The translations under genes were made by a program, and so were the position numbers. Under the pieces are notes generated by a model. It worked only from the letters and a program-made list of their open reading frames with translations. It made no database searches and was not told the origin of the DNA. Below, one piece after another: positions 27,303-35,522 of a stretch of 64,000 nucleotides of DNA. The stretch is from an uncultured Pelagibacteraceae bacterium (GTDB taxonomy: Bacteria > Pseudomonadota > Alphaproteobacteria > Pelagibacterales > Pelagibacteraceae), in assembly GCA_902554315.1 (NCBI GenBank), contig CACDOF010000001.1, positions 108,551 to 172,550 of the forward strand, written 5' to 3'. Numbering within the stretch: the stretch's first letter is position 1; each line of letters starts with the position of its first letter.

Positions 27303-28271
27303 ATGAATTATCGAATTGATAATCTTCAATATTGTAATTGGTCTCGAGAAATATTTGAAATTAATAAAGATGCAGGACTTAATGCAGTTCACGTTACCAT
27401 TGTATATCATGAGGATTATAATGAATTTTTAAAAAACTTAAAGGAATGGGATAAATTATTAAACGAAAATTCTGACATAATTTTTTTAGGAAAAAATTAT
27501 AAAGATATAGATAAAGCTAAATCAGAAAATAAAACTGCAATTTTTTTTGGTTTTCAAAATTGTTCGCCAATAGAAGATAATATTCAACTTGTTGAGAAAG
27601 TGCATGAGCACGGTTGTAGATTTATGCAGCTTACTTACAATAACCAATCACTATTAGCAACGGGATGTTATGAAAAAAATGACTCTGGTGTTACAAATTT
27701 TGGTAGAGAAGTTATTAAAGAAATGAATAGAGTAGGCATAGTGATTGACATGTCTCATTCAGCAGAGAAAAGTACTTTAGATGCAATCGATATTAGTCAA
27801 AAACCAATAGCAATTACTCATGCAAACCCATATTTTTGGCATAGCGCAAAAAGAAATAAATCTAAAAAACTTCTTAAAATTTTATCTGAAAACGAGGGAA
27901 TGCTAGGTTTATCTTTATACCCACATCATTTAAAAAATAATTCTGAATGCAAGTTGGAAAGTTTTTGTGAAATGGTTGCAAGAACTGTTGAAATTATGGG
28001 TATTAAAAATTTAGGAATAGGATCTGATCTATGTCTTAATCAACCAAATAGTGTTGTTGAATGGATGAGAAATGGCACTTGGACTAAAGAAAAAAAATAT
28101 GGAGAAGGAAGCAAAGACAAGCCAGGATTTCCTAGACAGCCAGAATGGTTTTTAGACGCTAGAGGTTTTAAAAATTTGGACTCTGGATTAAGAAAATTCG
28201 GTTTTAAGGAAGAAGAAATAAACGATATATTGGGAAATAATTGGTATAACTTTTATAAAGGTATTAATTGA
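27303..28271 (+). CDS. Membrane-dipeptidase (M19) family protein with missing metal ligands
   Basis: Renal-dipeptidase-type TIM barrel, 322 aa. LTYNNQSLLATG, IDMSHSAEKSTLDAI, ITHAN and LGIGSDLC place it in M19. However, the N-terminal HxD motif is absent (IDNLQYCNW at that place) and the bridging Glu segment (GxEGG) reads GFQNCSP. The usual two-zinc site therefore looks incomplete. An M19-like protein next to a hypothetical gene also occurs beside the dimethylglycine catabolism genes of Pseudomonas (from memory). A role in methylated-glycine metabolism other than peptide cleavage is possible. It overlaps the next gene by one base. Confidence 0.75.
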   Translation: MNYRIDNLQYCNWSREIFEINKDAGLNAVHVTIVYHEDYNEFLKNLKEWDKLLNENSDIIFLGKNYKDIDKAKSENKTAIFFGFQNCSPIEDNIQLVEKVHEHGCRFMQLTYNNQSLLATGCYEKNDSGVTNFGREVIKEMNRVGIVIDMSHSAEKSTLDAIDISQKPIAITHANPYFWHSAKRNKSKKLLKILSENEGMLGLSLYPHHLKNNSECKLESFCEMVARTVEIMGIKNLGIGSDLCLNQPNSVVEWMRNGTWTKEKKYGEGSKDKPGFPRQPEWFLDARGFKNLDSGLRKFGFKEEEINDILGNNWYNFYKGIN

Positions 28272-29932
28272 TGCAAGTTAAACTTAGAGATCCAAAGTAT
28301 TTAATGAAACTATCTAAACTTGGTTCTTTTCACCAATCAAAATTATCTTTTTTGAGATCTTTTTTAAATGAATTTAAAGAATGGCACTATAATAGAGATT
28401 TATTTCAATTAAATGAAGATGGTCATGGTATTGCAGTATATTCTTTTACAAAAAATAAAAGAACTTACTCTCTCGTTTGCTTTGCAAACAAAATAGATGA
28501 TGAAGAAAGATCAGATAGAGTTATTGCAACCAAATGGGATGCAGCTTTTACACTTTATGACGGTATTCCATCTAAAAATGATCTAGATAGGTTAGCAAAC
28601 AATGTACCAAAACAAGAGGTTGGAAGGTTGTCTTATAAGGAATTGACACTTTCTAGAGCCAATAAATCAATAAGATTGTTTAATCATGTTGTTGAAAATT
28701 TATCGAAAGGCAAACAGCCAGATACAAATATATTATCAAAAGTAGGATATTTATACAGAACCACAGCAGTTTATGGTTCTGGAAAATTTGGTTTAGCAGA
28801 TAGATTTAGAATTAAAAATAGGGAAGAAATTCGTGGACCGTTTAGACTGGAAATGATGCTGGTTTATTTAGTAAGACAGTTTACTTTTGATCAAGTAAAT
28901 CATATTGCAAAAAGTAAATATCCAAAAACCGCAGTTGAGCTTGACAAAAAAATTTGTAGAAATTTAGGAATTGGAAATTCTACTGGATTAGGAATGGCGC
29001 CATTTATAGTAAATCATCCAATTCTTTTAAATAACTGGATAATGGCAAGAGAAACTGCTTTAAAAAAAATTAGAGAAATAGAAAATGTATCTAAAACAGA
29101 ATTGAGTGTTTTTTATAATTGCCTAATTAAGTCATTAAAAAATGTTTCAAGTTGGTATACAGAAAGTGATTTTCAAAATAATAAAATCAAAGGACTTGCT
29201 AATGACTTAAAGATATTTATTAAATTTCTTAAAAAAGATTTTGCTCTTGGAGAACCTTATCAATTTAATCGAATTTATGTTTGGGCTGAAGAAAATTTAA
29301 AAGATGAGTGTATCGAATATATAGTCTCAATGATGATGGAACCATATGATAGCATTGTAAGCTCTCTTGTTGATAAAATGAGTGCAGACGAAAATGAGAG
29401 TTTTAATATACCTGTAAATAGAACGATAGAAGACTTAAGAAACATACTTGAAAAAAATTACTCAGAAATTTTAAAAATAGATTTTGAAAAAAAAGAAAGT
29501 AATAAAAATTTTTGGTTTATATCTAAAAACAAGGAAGAACCAAGACTAGCAGATAGATATCAAGACAATGGTTCAGATTTAGAACAACCAATAGCAATTG
29601 CAAGAGATATTAAGAAGCTCTATGAGACAATTTTTGTAAAAAAAAATAGTTTAAAAATTGGAAAGTTTTTAATTGAAAACAATCATTTAAGACATGTTGT
29701 TAGAAGAGCTTTTATTATAGAAAAGTTTCCTTATTCAGAAATACAGGATAACACCATTGGCTCAAATCTTGTTCCAATAGATATGTTAAGATTGAAATTA
29801 TCATTTTTTGGTGCAATTAAGTTTGATCCTAGATCTGACAAATGGTTAAGAATTTGTATGTTTCAAGGAGCACCTTTGCCACTTGAGTTAAAATCATTTG
29901 AAAATAATTGGATATATAATTCTTTAAATTAA
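28271..29932 (+). CDS. Uncharacterised protein of methylamine/betaine loci
   Basis: 553 aa from the ATG at 28271 (the listed start is a TTG one codon earlier). No domain recognised with confidence. It is soluble and has no signal peptide or membrane segment. Conserved-looking parts are GKFGLADRFRI, GPFRLEMMLVYLVRQFTFDQVNH and LRHVVRRAFIIEKFPYS. It is overlapped by one base at both ends by its neighbours, so M19-like, this gene, the 202-aa gene and a 56-aa gene form one translational unit. The pairing M19 plus large hypothetical recalls the genes upstream of dgcAB in Pseudomonas, but homology is not established here. Confidence 0.7.
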   Translation: MQVKLRDPKYLMKLSKLGSFHQSKLSFLRSFLNEFKEWHYNRDLFQLNEDGHGIAVYSFTKNKRTYSLVCFANKIDDEERSDRVIATKWDAAFTLYDGIPSKNDLDRLANNVPKQEVGRLSYKELTLSRANKSIRLFNHVVENLSKGKQPDTNILSKVGYLYRTTAVYGSGKFGLADRFRIKNREEIRGPFRLEMMLVYLVRQFTFDQVNHIAKSKYPKTAVELDKKICRNLGIGNSTGLGMAPFIVNHPILLNNWIMARETALKKIREIENVSKTELSVFYNCLIKSLKNVSSWYTESDFQNNKIKGLANDLKIFIKFLKKDFALGEPYQFNRIYVWAEENLKDECIEYIVSMMMEPYDSIVSSLVDKMSADENESFNIPVNRTIEDLRNILEKNYSEILKIDFEKKESNKNFWFISKNKEEPRLADRYQDNGSDLEQPIAIARDIKKLYETIFVKKNSLKIGKFLIENNHLRHVVRRAFIIEKFPYSEIQDNTIGSNLVPIDMLRLKLSFFGAIKFDPRSDKWLRICMFQGAPLPLELKSFENNWIYNSLN

Positions 29933-30540
29933 TGAGAAGTTTTAGCGAAATAGAAACAACTGTAAAAAGAGCAACCAAAGCAATAGGTTTTTCTTGGGGT
30001 ATAGCAGAAGAAATGGGAAAAAATATTCGTTTATTAGAAATGTTTGGATTGCCAGGATTAAAAAATGTTAATCAGTATTATAGAATATATAAAATTAGCA
30101 ATTTTGAAGACATAAAAGAAATATCTATTTCAAACTCTCCAAATACGCATTATTGTCCAATAGTTTCAGGGCTTAATTTTTTTGATCAGTCATCAATAAT
30201 TTCAGAATTTAATGAATTAGAAATATCAAATTTGGCATTTCCACTACTTTTTATTCCTTTTGTAAGCAGAACATCAGAAATTATTGGTAAAAGAATTTTT
30301 TTGAAAATGGACGATAAAGAATTTTTATTCAATTTTAACCAGTCAATTTATTCTAATTATTTAAGCGGTGAAATATTAGAAAAGTCTGATAAAATTAAAA
30401 TTCAATTCCTAGAAAATAAAAATTCATTTAATGAAGAAGAGTGGTCAGAAATTTATAAATTATCAGAAAATACATTTGTAGAAGAAACTGATGAACTTAA
30501 ACAAAAATCTGCAGGAGCAGGATTAACAGATAATGATTAA
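29932..30540 (+). CDS. Uncharacterised protein, possibly DUF3726
   Basis: 202 aa. The start (SEIETTVKRATKAIGFSWGIAEEMGKNIRLLEMFGLPG) resembles the DUF3726 opening as I remember it, with the pattern of a helical N-terminus ending in GLPG. It is not secreted and has no catalytic motif visible. It is coupled to the 553-aa gene upstream (one-base overlap) and to the small two-CxxC gene downstream (eight-base overlap, ATGATTAA). Function unknown; context suggests the betaine/dimethylglycine region. Confidence 0.65.
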   Translation: MRSFSEIETTVKRATKAIGFSWGIAEEMGKNIRLLEMFGLPGLKNVNQYYRIYKISNFEDIKEISISNSPNTHYCPIVSGLNFFDQSSIISEFNELEISNLAFPLLFIPFVSRTSEIIGKRIFLKMDDKEFLFNFNQSIYSNYLSGEILEKSDKIKIQFLENKNSFNEEEWSEIYKLSENTFVEETDELKQKSAGAGLTDND

Positions 30541-30703
30541 AAATAATTTTTCTGACAATTTTGATAAAAAAAATTTAGAAGATTTAAATAATTTTTGCGA
30601 AGAATGCAAAAATGAAGACGAAAGTGTTTCTCAAAATTTAATTCTAAATGGATTTAAATTATGTAAATCCTGTAAAGCATCAAAAACAATTTTTCCAATC
30701 TAG
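30533..30703 (+). CDS. Small two-CxxC (zinc-ribbon-like) protein, 56 aa
   Basis: Below the ORF-track cutoff. It reads from ATG at 30533 to TAG at 30703, overlapping the upstream stop by eight bases as in translational coupling. It is an acidic N-terminus followed by CEEC (residues 22-25) and CKSC (residues 44-47), a likely zinc or iron knuckle pair. Its stop lies in a CTAG palindrome shared with the stop of the convergent Yip1-like gene; two other convergent pairs in the window share stops in the same four-base way. That supports a real gene. Function unknown; it may be a partner of the two uncharacterised proteins upstream. Confidence 0.7.
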   Translation: MIKNNFSDNFDKKNLEDLNNFCEECKNEDESVSQNLILNGFKLCKSCKASKTIFPI

Positions 30704-31245
30704 CTTATATTGCTTAAAGGAATTGAATTCATCCTACTCATAAGAAAAGACAAAGATAGAAACACTATTATTAAAAAAGATAAAAATATAATTCCAAAAG
30801 CCTTAAAATTAGATTTTAAATTTAAAATTTGTTTTGTTGATATAATTAATGAAGCAAAAATCCAAAATTGAGTTAAAAAAACTATCAATAATACCAAATC
30901 AGGTGTAACTGCAAAAAATCTTAATAATCCTGGGGCATGTGCGTAACCAACTGCAGTTAAAACTTTTTTAAAAGGTATTTTAATATCTTTTTCTGGAAAA
31001 ATTTTTACACCAATAACATAAATGAAGATTGACCACATTAACCACGTTAAAATGGCAGTTAAGCCAGCCATTGATATTGATGTTTTTACTACGGAGTTTG
31101 CTGCAACAGCTCCAGCTATTCCATCAAGGATCATTATTAATCCAGCAAAATAGATTCCCGCTTCTCCAAAATATTTAGGATCTTTGTATAGATTTCTATC
31201 AAGCTTTAATGACTTAAAGAAAATATCTAAAAATTGAGCAAACAT
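30700..31245 (-). CDS. Yip1-family integral membrane protein
   Basis: 181 aa with about five hydrophobic segments (roughly residues 28-48, 58-80, 105-125, 120-140 and 148-168) and the Yip1-type features AGIYFAGLIMILDGI and VGYAHAPGLLRFF. Such proteins are common in alphaproteobacteria with no assigned biochemical role. A terminator hairpin separates it from the upstream GcvT-like gene, so it is probably transcribed alone or by read-through. Confidence 0.75.
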   Translation of the reverse strand: MFAQFLDIFFKSLKLDRNLYKDPKYFGEAGIYFAGLIMILDGIAGAVAANSVVKTSISMAGLTAILTWLMWSIFIYVIGVKIFPEKDIKIPFKKVLTAVGYAHAPGLLRFFAVTPDLVLLIVFLTQFWIFASLIISTKQILNLKSNFKAFGIIFLSFLIIVFLSLSFLMSRMNSIPLSNIS

Positions 31246-31257
31246 TATATAAATTAC

Positions 31258-31280
31258 TTAGGGGGAAAAATTCCCCCTAA
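31258..31280 (-). terminator. Hairpin between the GcvT-like gene and the Yip1-like gene
   Basis: A near-perfect inverted repeat, TTAGGGGGAA / TTCCCCCTAA, with a 3-base loop. It sits 7 bases after the stop of the GcvT-like gene on the minus strand. It probably ends the proXW-metF-gcvT transcript, although the following tail is not a long T run in that direction. Confidence 0.65.
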
Positions 31281-31287
31281 AAAATTT

Positions 31288-32646
31288 TTATCCTTTTACA
31301 ACTTCTCTAGTGTTAGCGTTATATGACTCTTTAAATGGGATATCTACCACTACTGCATCAACGGGTTTACCTGGTGTTTCAGAATATTTTTCAGGCAAAT
31401 GAACTTTAAATTTACTTCCTGGTTTTCCTTTGGGAAAGCCATTTGCATTTAATGTTCCATCAAAAGGAACATATCCCATTGCAATATTTTGTTTTTTTTC
31501 TGGGTGATACCAAGGAGAAGTTATAAAGCCAACAGGATCTCCACCACCTTCTTCAGAAATTAGCCAAAAATCAGGCGCATATTCTTCAATTGGTTTGCCT
31601 CCCAATTCCATTCCAACTAATTGTAACTTATATGGTTTGTGTCCAGCTTTAATATCAGCTCCCATTTTTTCTAAAGCTTTTTTACCAACATAATCACCTT
31701 TTTTATTCCATTCTCCTTTCCCTGATAATGAAACTTGATAACCTAAATTACATTGAAAAGGATTGTGTTGATTATCCATATCTTGTCCCCAAGAAAGAAT
31801 ACCAGCTTGTATTCTTCTATGGTGAGCTGGAGCAATAACCATTAGACTATGTTTTTTTCCAGCATCAAGAACCGCATTCCACATATCTTCGGCATATAAA
31901 GTAGACTCTCTTAAATATATTTCATAGCCTGCTTCACCTGAAAAACCTGATTGAGATATTACACAACTTCTTCCACCTATTTTAGCTTCAGCTAACCCAT
32001 AAAAAGGCATATCATCAAAATTAACTTGATCTCCGCACAAGTCTTGCATGAGTGCCTTAGATTTTGGTCCTTGAATTTGTACAGGACTTACATCTATTTC
32101 ATCAATTTCAACATTAAATCTTTCATCAGCATTTACACCTTGTAGGTATAAACCTATGTCACTGTCAGATAAACTAAACCAAAACTCATCTTTTGAAATT
32201 CTTAAAAGTATAGGATCATTTAAAACACCACCATAAGCATTACACAGAATAACATATCTTGCTCTCATTGGTGAGATTTTAGTTGCATCTCTTGTAATTA
32301 CATAGTCAGTAAACTTTTCCGCATCAGGACCTTTTACTCTTATTTGTCTTTCACAAGCAACATTCCACATAGTAACATGGTTTACTATTGCATCATATTC
32401 TACCATGGCTCCGCCATCTTCAGGTTTTACATATCCTCTCGGATGGTAAACTCTATTATATACTGTTGCTCTCCAACAACCTGCTTTCATTGAAAGATGC
32501 CAGTAAGGGTTTTTTCTTACTCTAGTAGATATTAGCATTTCAACTTTTGTTGGACCACTTTGTCTTAAATTATAAGGCACTTTTCTATCAGATTGATCAA
32601 CTGAAGTTATGTGTCTTACTTTACTATAGTCAAATTCATTAGACAT
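31288..32646 (-). CDS. GcvT-family THF-dependent demethylase, DmdA/LigM-like
   Basis: Folate-dependent aminomethyltransferase fold, 452 aa, longer than GcvT or DmdA (about 370). TRVRKNPYWHLSMKAGCWRATVYNRV, VTMWNVACERQIRVKGPDA, GGVLNDPILLRIS, WFSLSDSDIGLYL and SGFSGEAGYEIY parallel DMSP demethylase more closely than true GcvT. No H, P or L protein is nearby. It overlaps the MetF-like gene by eight bases, an arrangement that moves a methyl group onto THF and then oxidises methyl-THF, as LigM-MetF do. The methyl donor is probably a betaine- or sulfonium-type solute imported by the adjacent ProXW (inference). It is not classical DmdA: extra C-terminal length and different residues. Confidence 0.75.
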   Translation of the reverse strand: MSNEFDYSKVRHITSVDQSDRKVPYNLRQSGPTKVEMLISTRVRKNPYWHLSMKAGCWRATVYNRVYHPRGYVKPEDGGAMVEYDAIVNHVTMWNVACERQIRVKGPDAEKFTDYVITRDATKISPMRARYVILCNAYGGVLNDPILLRISKDEFWFSLSDSDIGLYLQGVNADERFNVEIDEIDVSPVQIQGPKSKALMQDLCGDQVNFDDMPFYGLAEAKIGGRSCVISQSGFSGEAGYEIYLRESTLYAEDMWNAVLDAGKKHSLMVIAPAHHRRIQAGILSWGQDMDNQHNPFQCNLGYQVSLSGKGEWNKKGDYVGKKALEKMGADIKAGHKPYKLQLVGMELGGKPIEEYAPDFWLISEEGGGDPVGFITSPWYHPEKKQNIAMGYVPFDGTLNANGFPKGKPGSKFKVHLPEKYSETPGKPVDAVVVDIPFKESYNANTREVVKG

Positions 32647-33367
32647 AGTTATTCTCCTTCAACCACTTGTTTGTTTCCTTCAAGCCGCCGAATGTATAAA
32701 TGTGAAAATAATCAGTATGCGATTTAACTTTCCCAATTAGATCATTAGGGTCTTTAGGTTTTAATAAATCTAACGCCTTACTAAAATTAGATTTAAGAAA
32801 GTTAATGGAATTTTTTGCTCCAACAATATTTGCAAATTTGATTAAACTTGAAATTTTCATGGGCCCAGTAATTCCAACATGAACTGGTATCCTTTGTTTA
32901 GAAATAAAATCAATTATAGGCTGAGAGTCTAACAACCATTGAGTTACTATGTAATCAGCGTAAGGCTTTTTATCTATCATTGCTTTTTCTAAATTTGAAT
33001 CGGATATATCAGGACTCCCATCGGGATGTCCAGCAATTCCGATCTTGATGCCATCAAAAAATCCTGTTTCTAGGATTTGAAAAGAGCTATCAAATTTTCC
33101 GATTGGATCTCTACTTCCACCTATAACTAGAGCTTGTTTAACTCCCATATCTTTACATATCGAAACATAATCTTTTAATTCTTTTTCATTATTAATAGAT
33201 CTAGCTGGAAAATGAGGCACAGGATTAAAGCTTTTTTTAACTAAATCTCCTGCTTTTTTTGCTGTCTCTTTATAATCGCCTCCAGGTAGTAAAGTGATAT
33301 AAACATCATTTACTGGAGGTAACGTTTCAAGGTCGGTATGTGGACCAATTTCCAATGAAAAATTCAT
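32639..33367 (-). CDS. MetF-like methylenetetrahydrofolate reductase, short form
   Basis: TIM-barrel protein, 242 aa against about 290 for MetF. NDVYITLLPGG, PVPHFPARSI (the folate/flavin-site HxxxR), ALVIGGSRDP and IGIAGHPDGSP correspond in order to MetF segments. Its stop overlaps the start of the GcvT-like demethylase, so the two are translationally coupled. It probably oxidises the methyl-THF made by that enzyme to methylene-THF, the catabolic direction, feeding the Fhs/SoxBDAG one-carbon pool. Confidence 0.7.
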   Translation of the reverse strand: MNFSLEIGPHTDLETLPPVNDVYITLLPGGDYKETAKKAGDLVKKSFNPVPHFPARSINNEKELKDYVSICKDMGVKQALVIGGSRDPIGKFDSSFQILETGFFDGIKIGIAGHPDGSPDISDSNLEKAMIDKKPYADYIVTQWLLDSQPIIDFISKQRIPVHVGITGPMKISSLIKFANIVGAKNSINFLKSNFSKALDLLKPKDPNDLIGKVKSHTDYFHIYTFGGLKETNKWLKENNYV

Positions 33368-33429
33368 TTAGGGATGTTTATTTATTTTGCAATAAGTGTC
33401 TACAAGATTCGCTGCTCAAAATCAGCCTA

Positions 33430-34314
33430 CTATTTTTTTTGTCCTCTATGCTTTTGAATTCTTTGTCCATACTGCTGTGTAACTCTATCAAATATTATTG
33501 CTAAGGCCACAATAGCCAAACCGTTCATTAAACCTAAGGCTAAATATTGGTTAGATATAGCTTGCAATATAGGAACCCCTAGACCTTTAACCCCAATCAT
33601 TGAAGCAATTACCACCATAGCAAGAGCCATCATAATAGTTTGGTTAACTCCAGCGAATATAGTGGGTAACGACAGCGGTATTTGAACTGATTTTAATTTT
33701 TGCATTGGCGTTGCTCCAAAAGCTTCACTAGCTTCAAGGGTTTCTTTGTCTACCTCTCTTATTCCTAAGTTAGTTAATCTAATGATAGGTGGCAATGCAT
33801 AAACACAAACTGCTAACAAGCCTGGAACTTTACCAATACCTAAAAGCATAATTATTGGAATTAAATAAACAAAACTTGGAATTGTTTGCATCATATCTAG
33901 CACTGGTAATATAGTTTTTTCAGCTCTATTTGATTTTGACATTATTACACCAATTGGTATTCCAACTAAAATACATACTAGAGTAGATACTGAAATTATA
34001 GCAACTGTAGCCATACAATTTTTCCACATTCCAAAATATCCAATGATTAAAAAACAAACGACAGTTCCAATAACTAGTTTTATGCTTCTTGATCCAATCC
34101 AAGCTAACAAACCAAAAACTGCAATAACAATTGGCCAAGGAGAATTAACAAGTAATTTTTCTAGCCAAACTAAAAAATATAACAAAGGATCAAAAAAATT
34201 TTCAATACCCTCACCATATTCTCTTGAAAAACTTCTAAAACTAGAATCAACTGCTTTTTTAAATGCTCTTAAAGCGTTTGCTTCCATTACAGGTATTTTA
34301 GTAAAAAATTCCAT
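33430..34314 (-). CDS. proW: Betaine-type ABC transporter permease
   Basis: Single-domain ProW/OpuAB permease, 294 aa. TCMATVAIISVSTLVCILVGIPIGVIMSKS-like helices, DMMQTIPSFVYLIPIIMLLGIGKVPG and the EAA-type loop EASEAFGATPMQKLKSVQIPLSLP are typical. The ending VIASMIGVKGLGVPILQAI matches ProW. It follows proX on the minus strand after a perfect hairpin. No ProV ATPase is adjacent, so the ATPase must be shared. Substrate likely glycine betaine, another betaine, or DMSP. Confidence 0.9.
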   Translation of the reverse strand: MEFFTKIPVMEANALRAFKKAVDSSFRSFSREYGEGIENFFDPLLYFLVWLEKLLVNSPWPIVIAVFGLLAWIGSRSIKLVIGTVVCFLIIGYFGMWKNCMATVAIISVSTLVCILVGIPIGVIMSKSNRAEKTILPVLDMMQTIPSFVYLIPIIMLLGIGKVPGLLAVCVYALPPIIRLTNLGIREVDKETLEASEAFGATPMQKLKSVQIPLSLPTIFAGVNQTIMMALAMVVIASMIGVKGLGVPILQAISNQYLALGLMNGLAIVALAIIFDRVTQQYGQRIQKHRGQKK

Positions 34315-34333
34315 TATCCTTCTTTTCTATTAA

Positions 34334-34365
34334 ATCAAACCCGTTAATTAAATAACGGGTTTGAT
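34334..34365 (-). terminator. Intra-operon hairpin between proX and proW
   Basis: A perfect 13-bp inverted repeat, ATCAAACCCGTTA / TAACGGGTTTGAT, with a 6-base loop. It lies between the proX stop and the proW start (both minus strand). There is no long T tail, so it more likely protects the 3' end of proX mRNA or gives partial termination. Confidence 0.7.
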
Positions 34366-34377
34366 AAATTTTAAGTT

Positions 34378-35388
34378 TTAAAGTGATGCTTTGATTTTAG
34401 CAGCAACTGAACTTGAAACCCATTTGCCCCAAACGTCTGGTTGAGTTTTTAGAAATTCCATAGCCGCATCAGCTCCATCAGCTTGGTTATCTCCCATCCA
34501 AACTAACATTCCGTTCATAGCAGGACCAGGATAAACACGGTTTTTAAAGTAGTTCATACCTTCTTCACCAACATTATCCTTAAAGTTTTTAGTTACAACT
34601 GTCCAAACTACAGACTCTACCCATGATGTTTTTTTAGGATCAGCACACTCTTGCTCTGGCTTAACTATACAGTCATGCCAGTTGCTATCTCCACCCCAAG
34701 AACCCATGTCTACAGCTTGCATGTCATACTTTCCAATAATAGAAGTAGGTGACCAATAGTATCCAAACCAGTTTTCTCCTCTTTCAGCAGCTTTAGCAAT
34801 AGAACCGTCTAAAGCAGCAGCTGAACCAGTTTCAACAATAGCCCAACCTTTTTCTTCCATTCCCCAAGCTCTAAAATGGTTTCTGTTACTTAGTTCACAG
34901 TTCCATCCCGGAGGACAAATATGAAATCCACCTTTTGATGGATCTTCTGGATGTGGAAAAAGGTCTGGTCTTTTTAAAACTGCTTCAGCACTAGTAAGTT
35001 CTGGATGCTTTTTTAAAGTGTGAGGTAATACCCACCAACCTTCTCCTAATCCTTGAACAGGTCCTTTATTAATTGTAAATAATCTTCCTTCACCTTCAGC
35101 CTTTTGCAAAGGTGTTTGAACTGCATTTGCCCATAACTCAGGTGCTACATCTGGCTCACCTTTTTCATTCATAGAAGTAAAAGTAGGCATTGTAGCTCCA
35201 GGAATAAGTTCAACTTCACAACCATACCCTCTTTCAAGGATTTGTTTGTCTACTTCAGCCATGAAGTTGGCAGAAGCCCAGTTCATATTGGCAATAGTAA
35301 TCTTCCCACAAGCAGCATTTGCAATTCCACTAAAGGAAGTGAAACCTAAAGCCACAAGAGCAGAAAGAAGTATTCTTTTTAATTTCAT
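34378..35388 (-). CDS. proX: Betaine-type ABC transporter substrate-binding protein
   Basis: Periplasmic OpuAC/ProX-type protein, 336 aa, with a clear signal peptide (MKLKRILLSALVALGFTSFSGIANA). The mature part opens ACGKITIANMNWASANFMAEV. Many tryptophans typical of a quaternary-amine aromatic box are present, e.g. LGEGWWVLP, NWFGYYWSP and GSWGGDSNWHD. Several cysteines (CGK, CEVEL, CPPGWNC, DCIV, QECAD) could form disulfides in the periplasm. A good Shine-Dalgarno (AGGAGA) precedes it. The ligand is probably glycine betaine, another betaine or DMSP; the neighbouring GcvT-like demethylase and divergent BHMT support a methylated solute. Confidence 0.88.
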   Translation of the reverse strand: MKLKRILLSALVALGFTSFSGIANAACGKITIANMNWASANFMAEVDKQILERGYGCEVELIPGATMPTFTSMNEKGEPDVAPELWANAVQTPLQKAEGEGRLFTINKGPVQGLGEGWWVLPHTLKKHPELTSAEAVLKRPDLFPHPEDPSKGGFHICPPGWNCELSNRNHFRAWGMEEKGWAIVETGSAAALDGSIAKAAERGENWFGYYWSPTSIIGKYDMQAVDMGSWGGDSNWHDCIVKPEQECADPKKTSWVESVVWTVVTKNFKDNVGEEGMNYFKNRVYPGPAMNGMLVWMGDNQADGADAAMEFLKTQPDVWGKWVSSSVAAKIKASL

Positions 35389-35439
35389 TATCTATCTCCT
35401 AATTAATTAATTAATAATCAATGAGAACATATAGATATG

Positions 35440-35485
35440 GAAATTGCAAACATCTATCAACTGTAGGTTGCATGAAAAATGTCTT
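35440..35485 (+). promoter_or_regulatory. Probable SAM-V riboswitch upstream of the BHMT gene
   Basis: A compact pseudoknot can be drawn. P1 pairs TGCAA (35445-35449) with TTGCA (35468-35472). A second helix pairs ACAT (35450-35453) with ATGT (35479-35482) across the P1 loop. The 3' part GGTTGCATGAAAAATGT resembles the SAM-II/SAM-V core as I remember it, and SAM-V is known upstream of bhmT in Pelagibacter. An in-frame ATG (35472) lies inside the 3' part, so SAM binding could hide a start. It would repress methionine formation when SAM is plentiful. A covariance search would settle it. Confidence 0.6.
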
Positions 35486-35522
35486 TATTCGTCTAATATT
35501 TACAAATAAATTTATTTTAAAA

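Noticed and set aside
31288-32646. Glycine cleavage system T protein
   Set aside because: No gcvH or gcvP nearby, extra length, and segment similarity closer to DmdA/LigM; coupled to a MetF-like gene.
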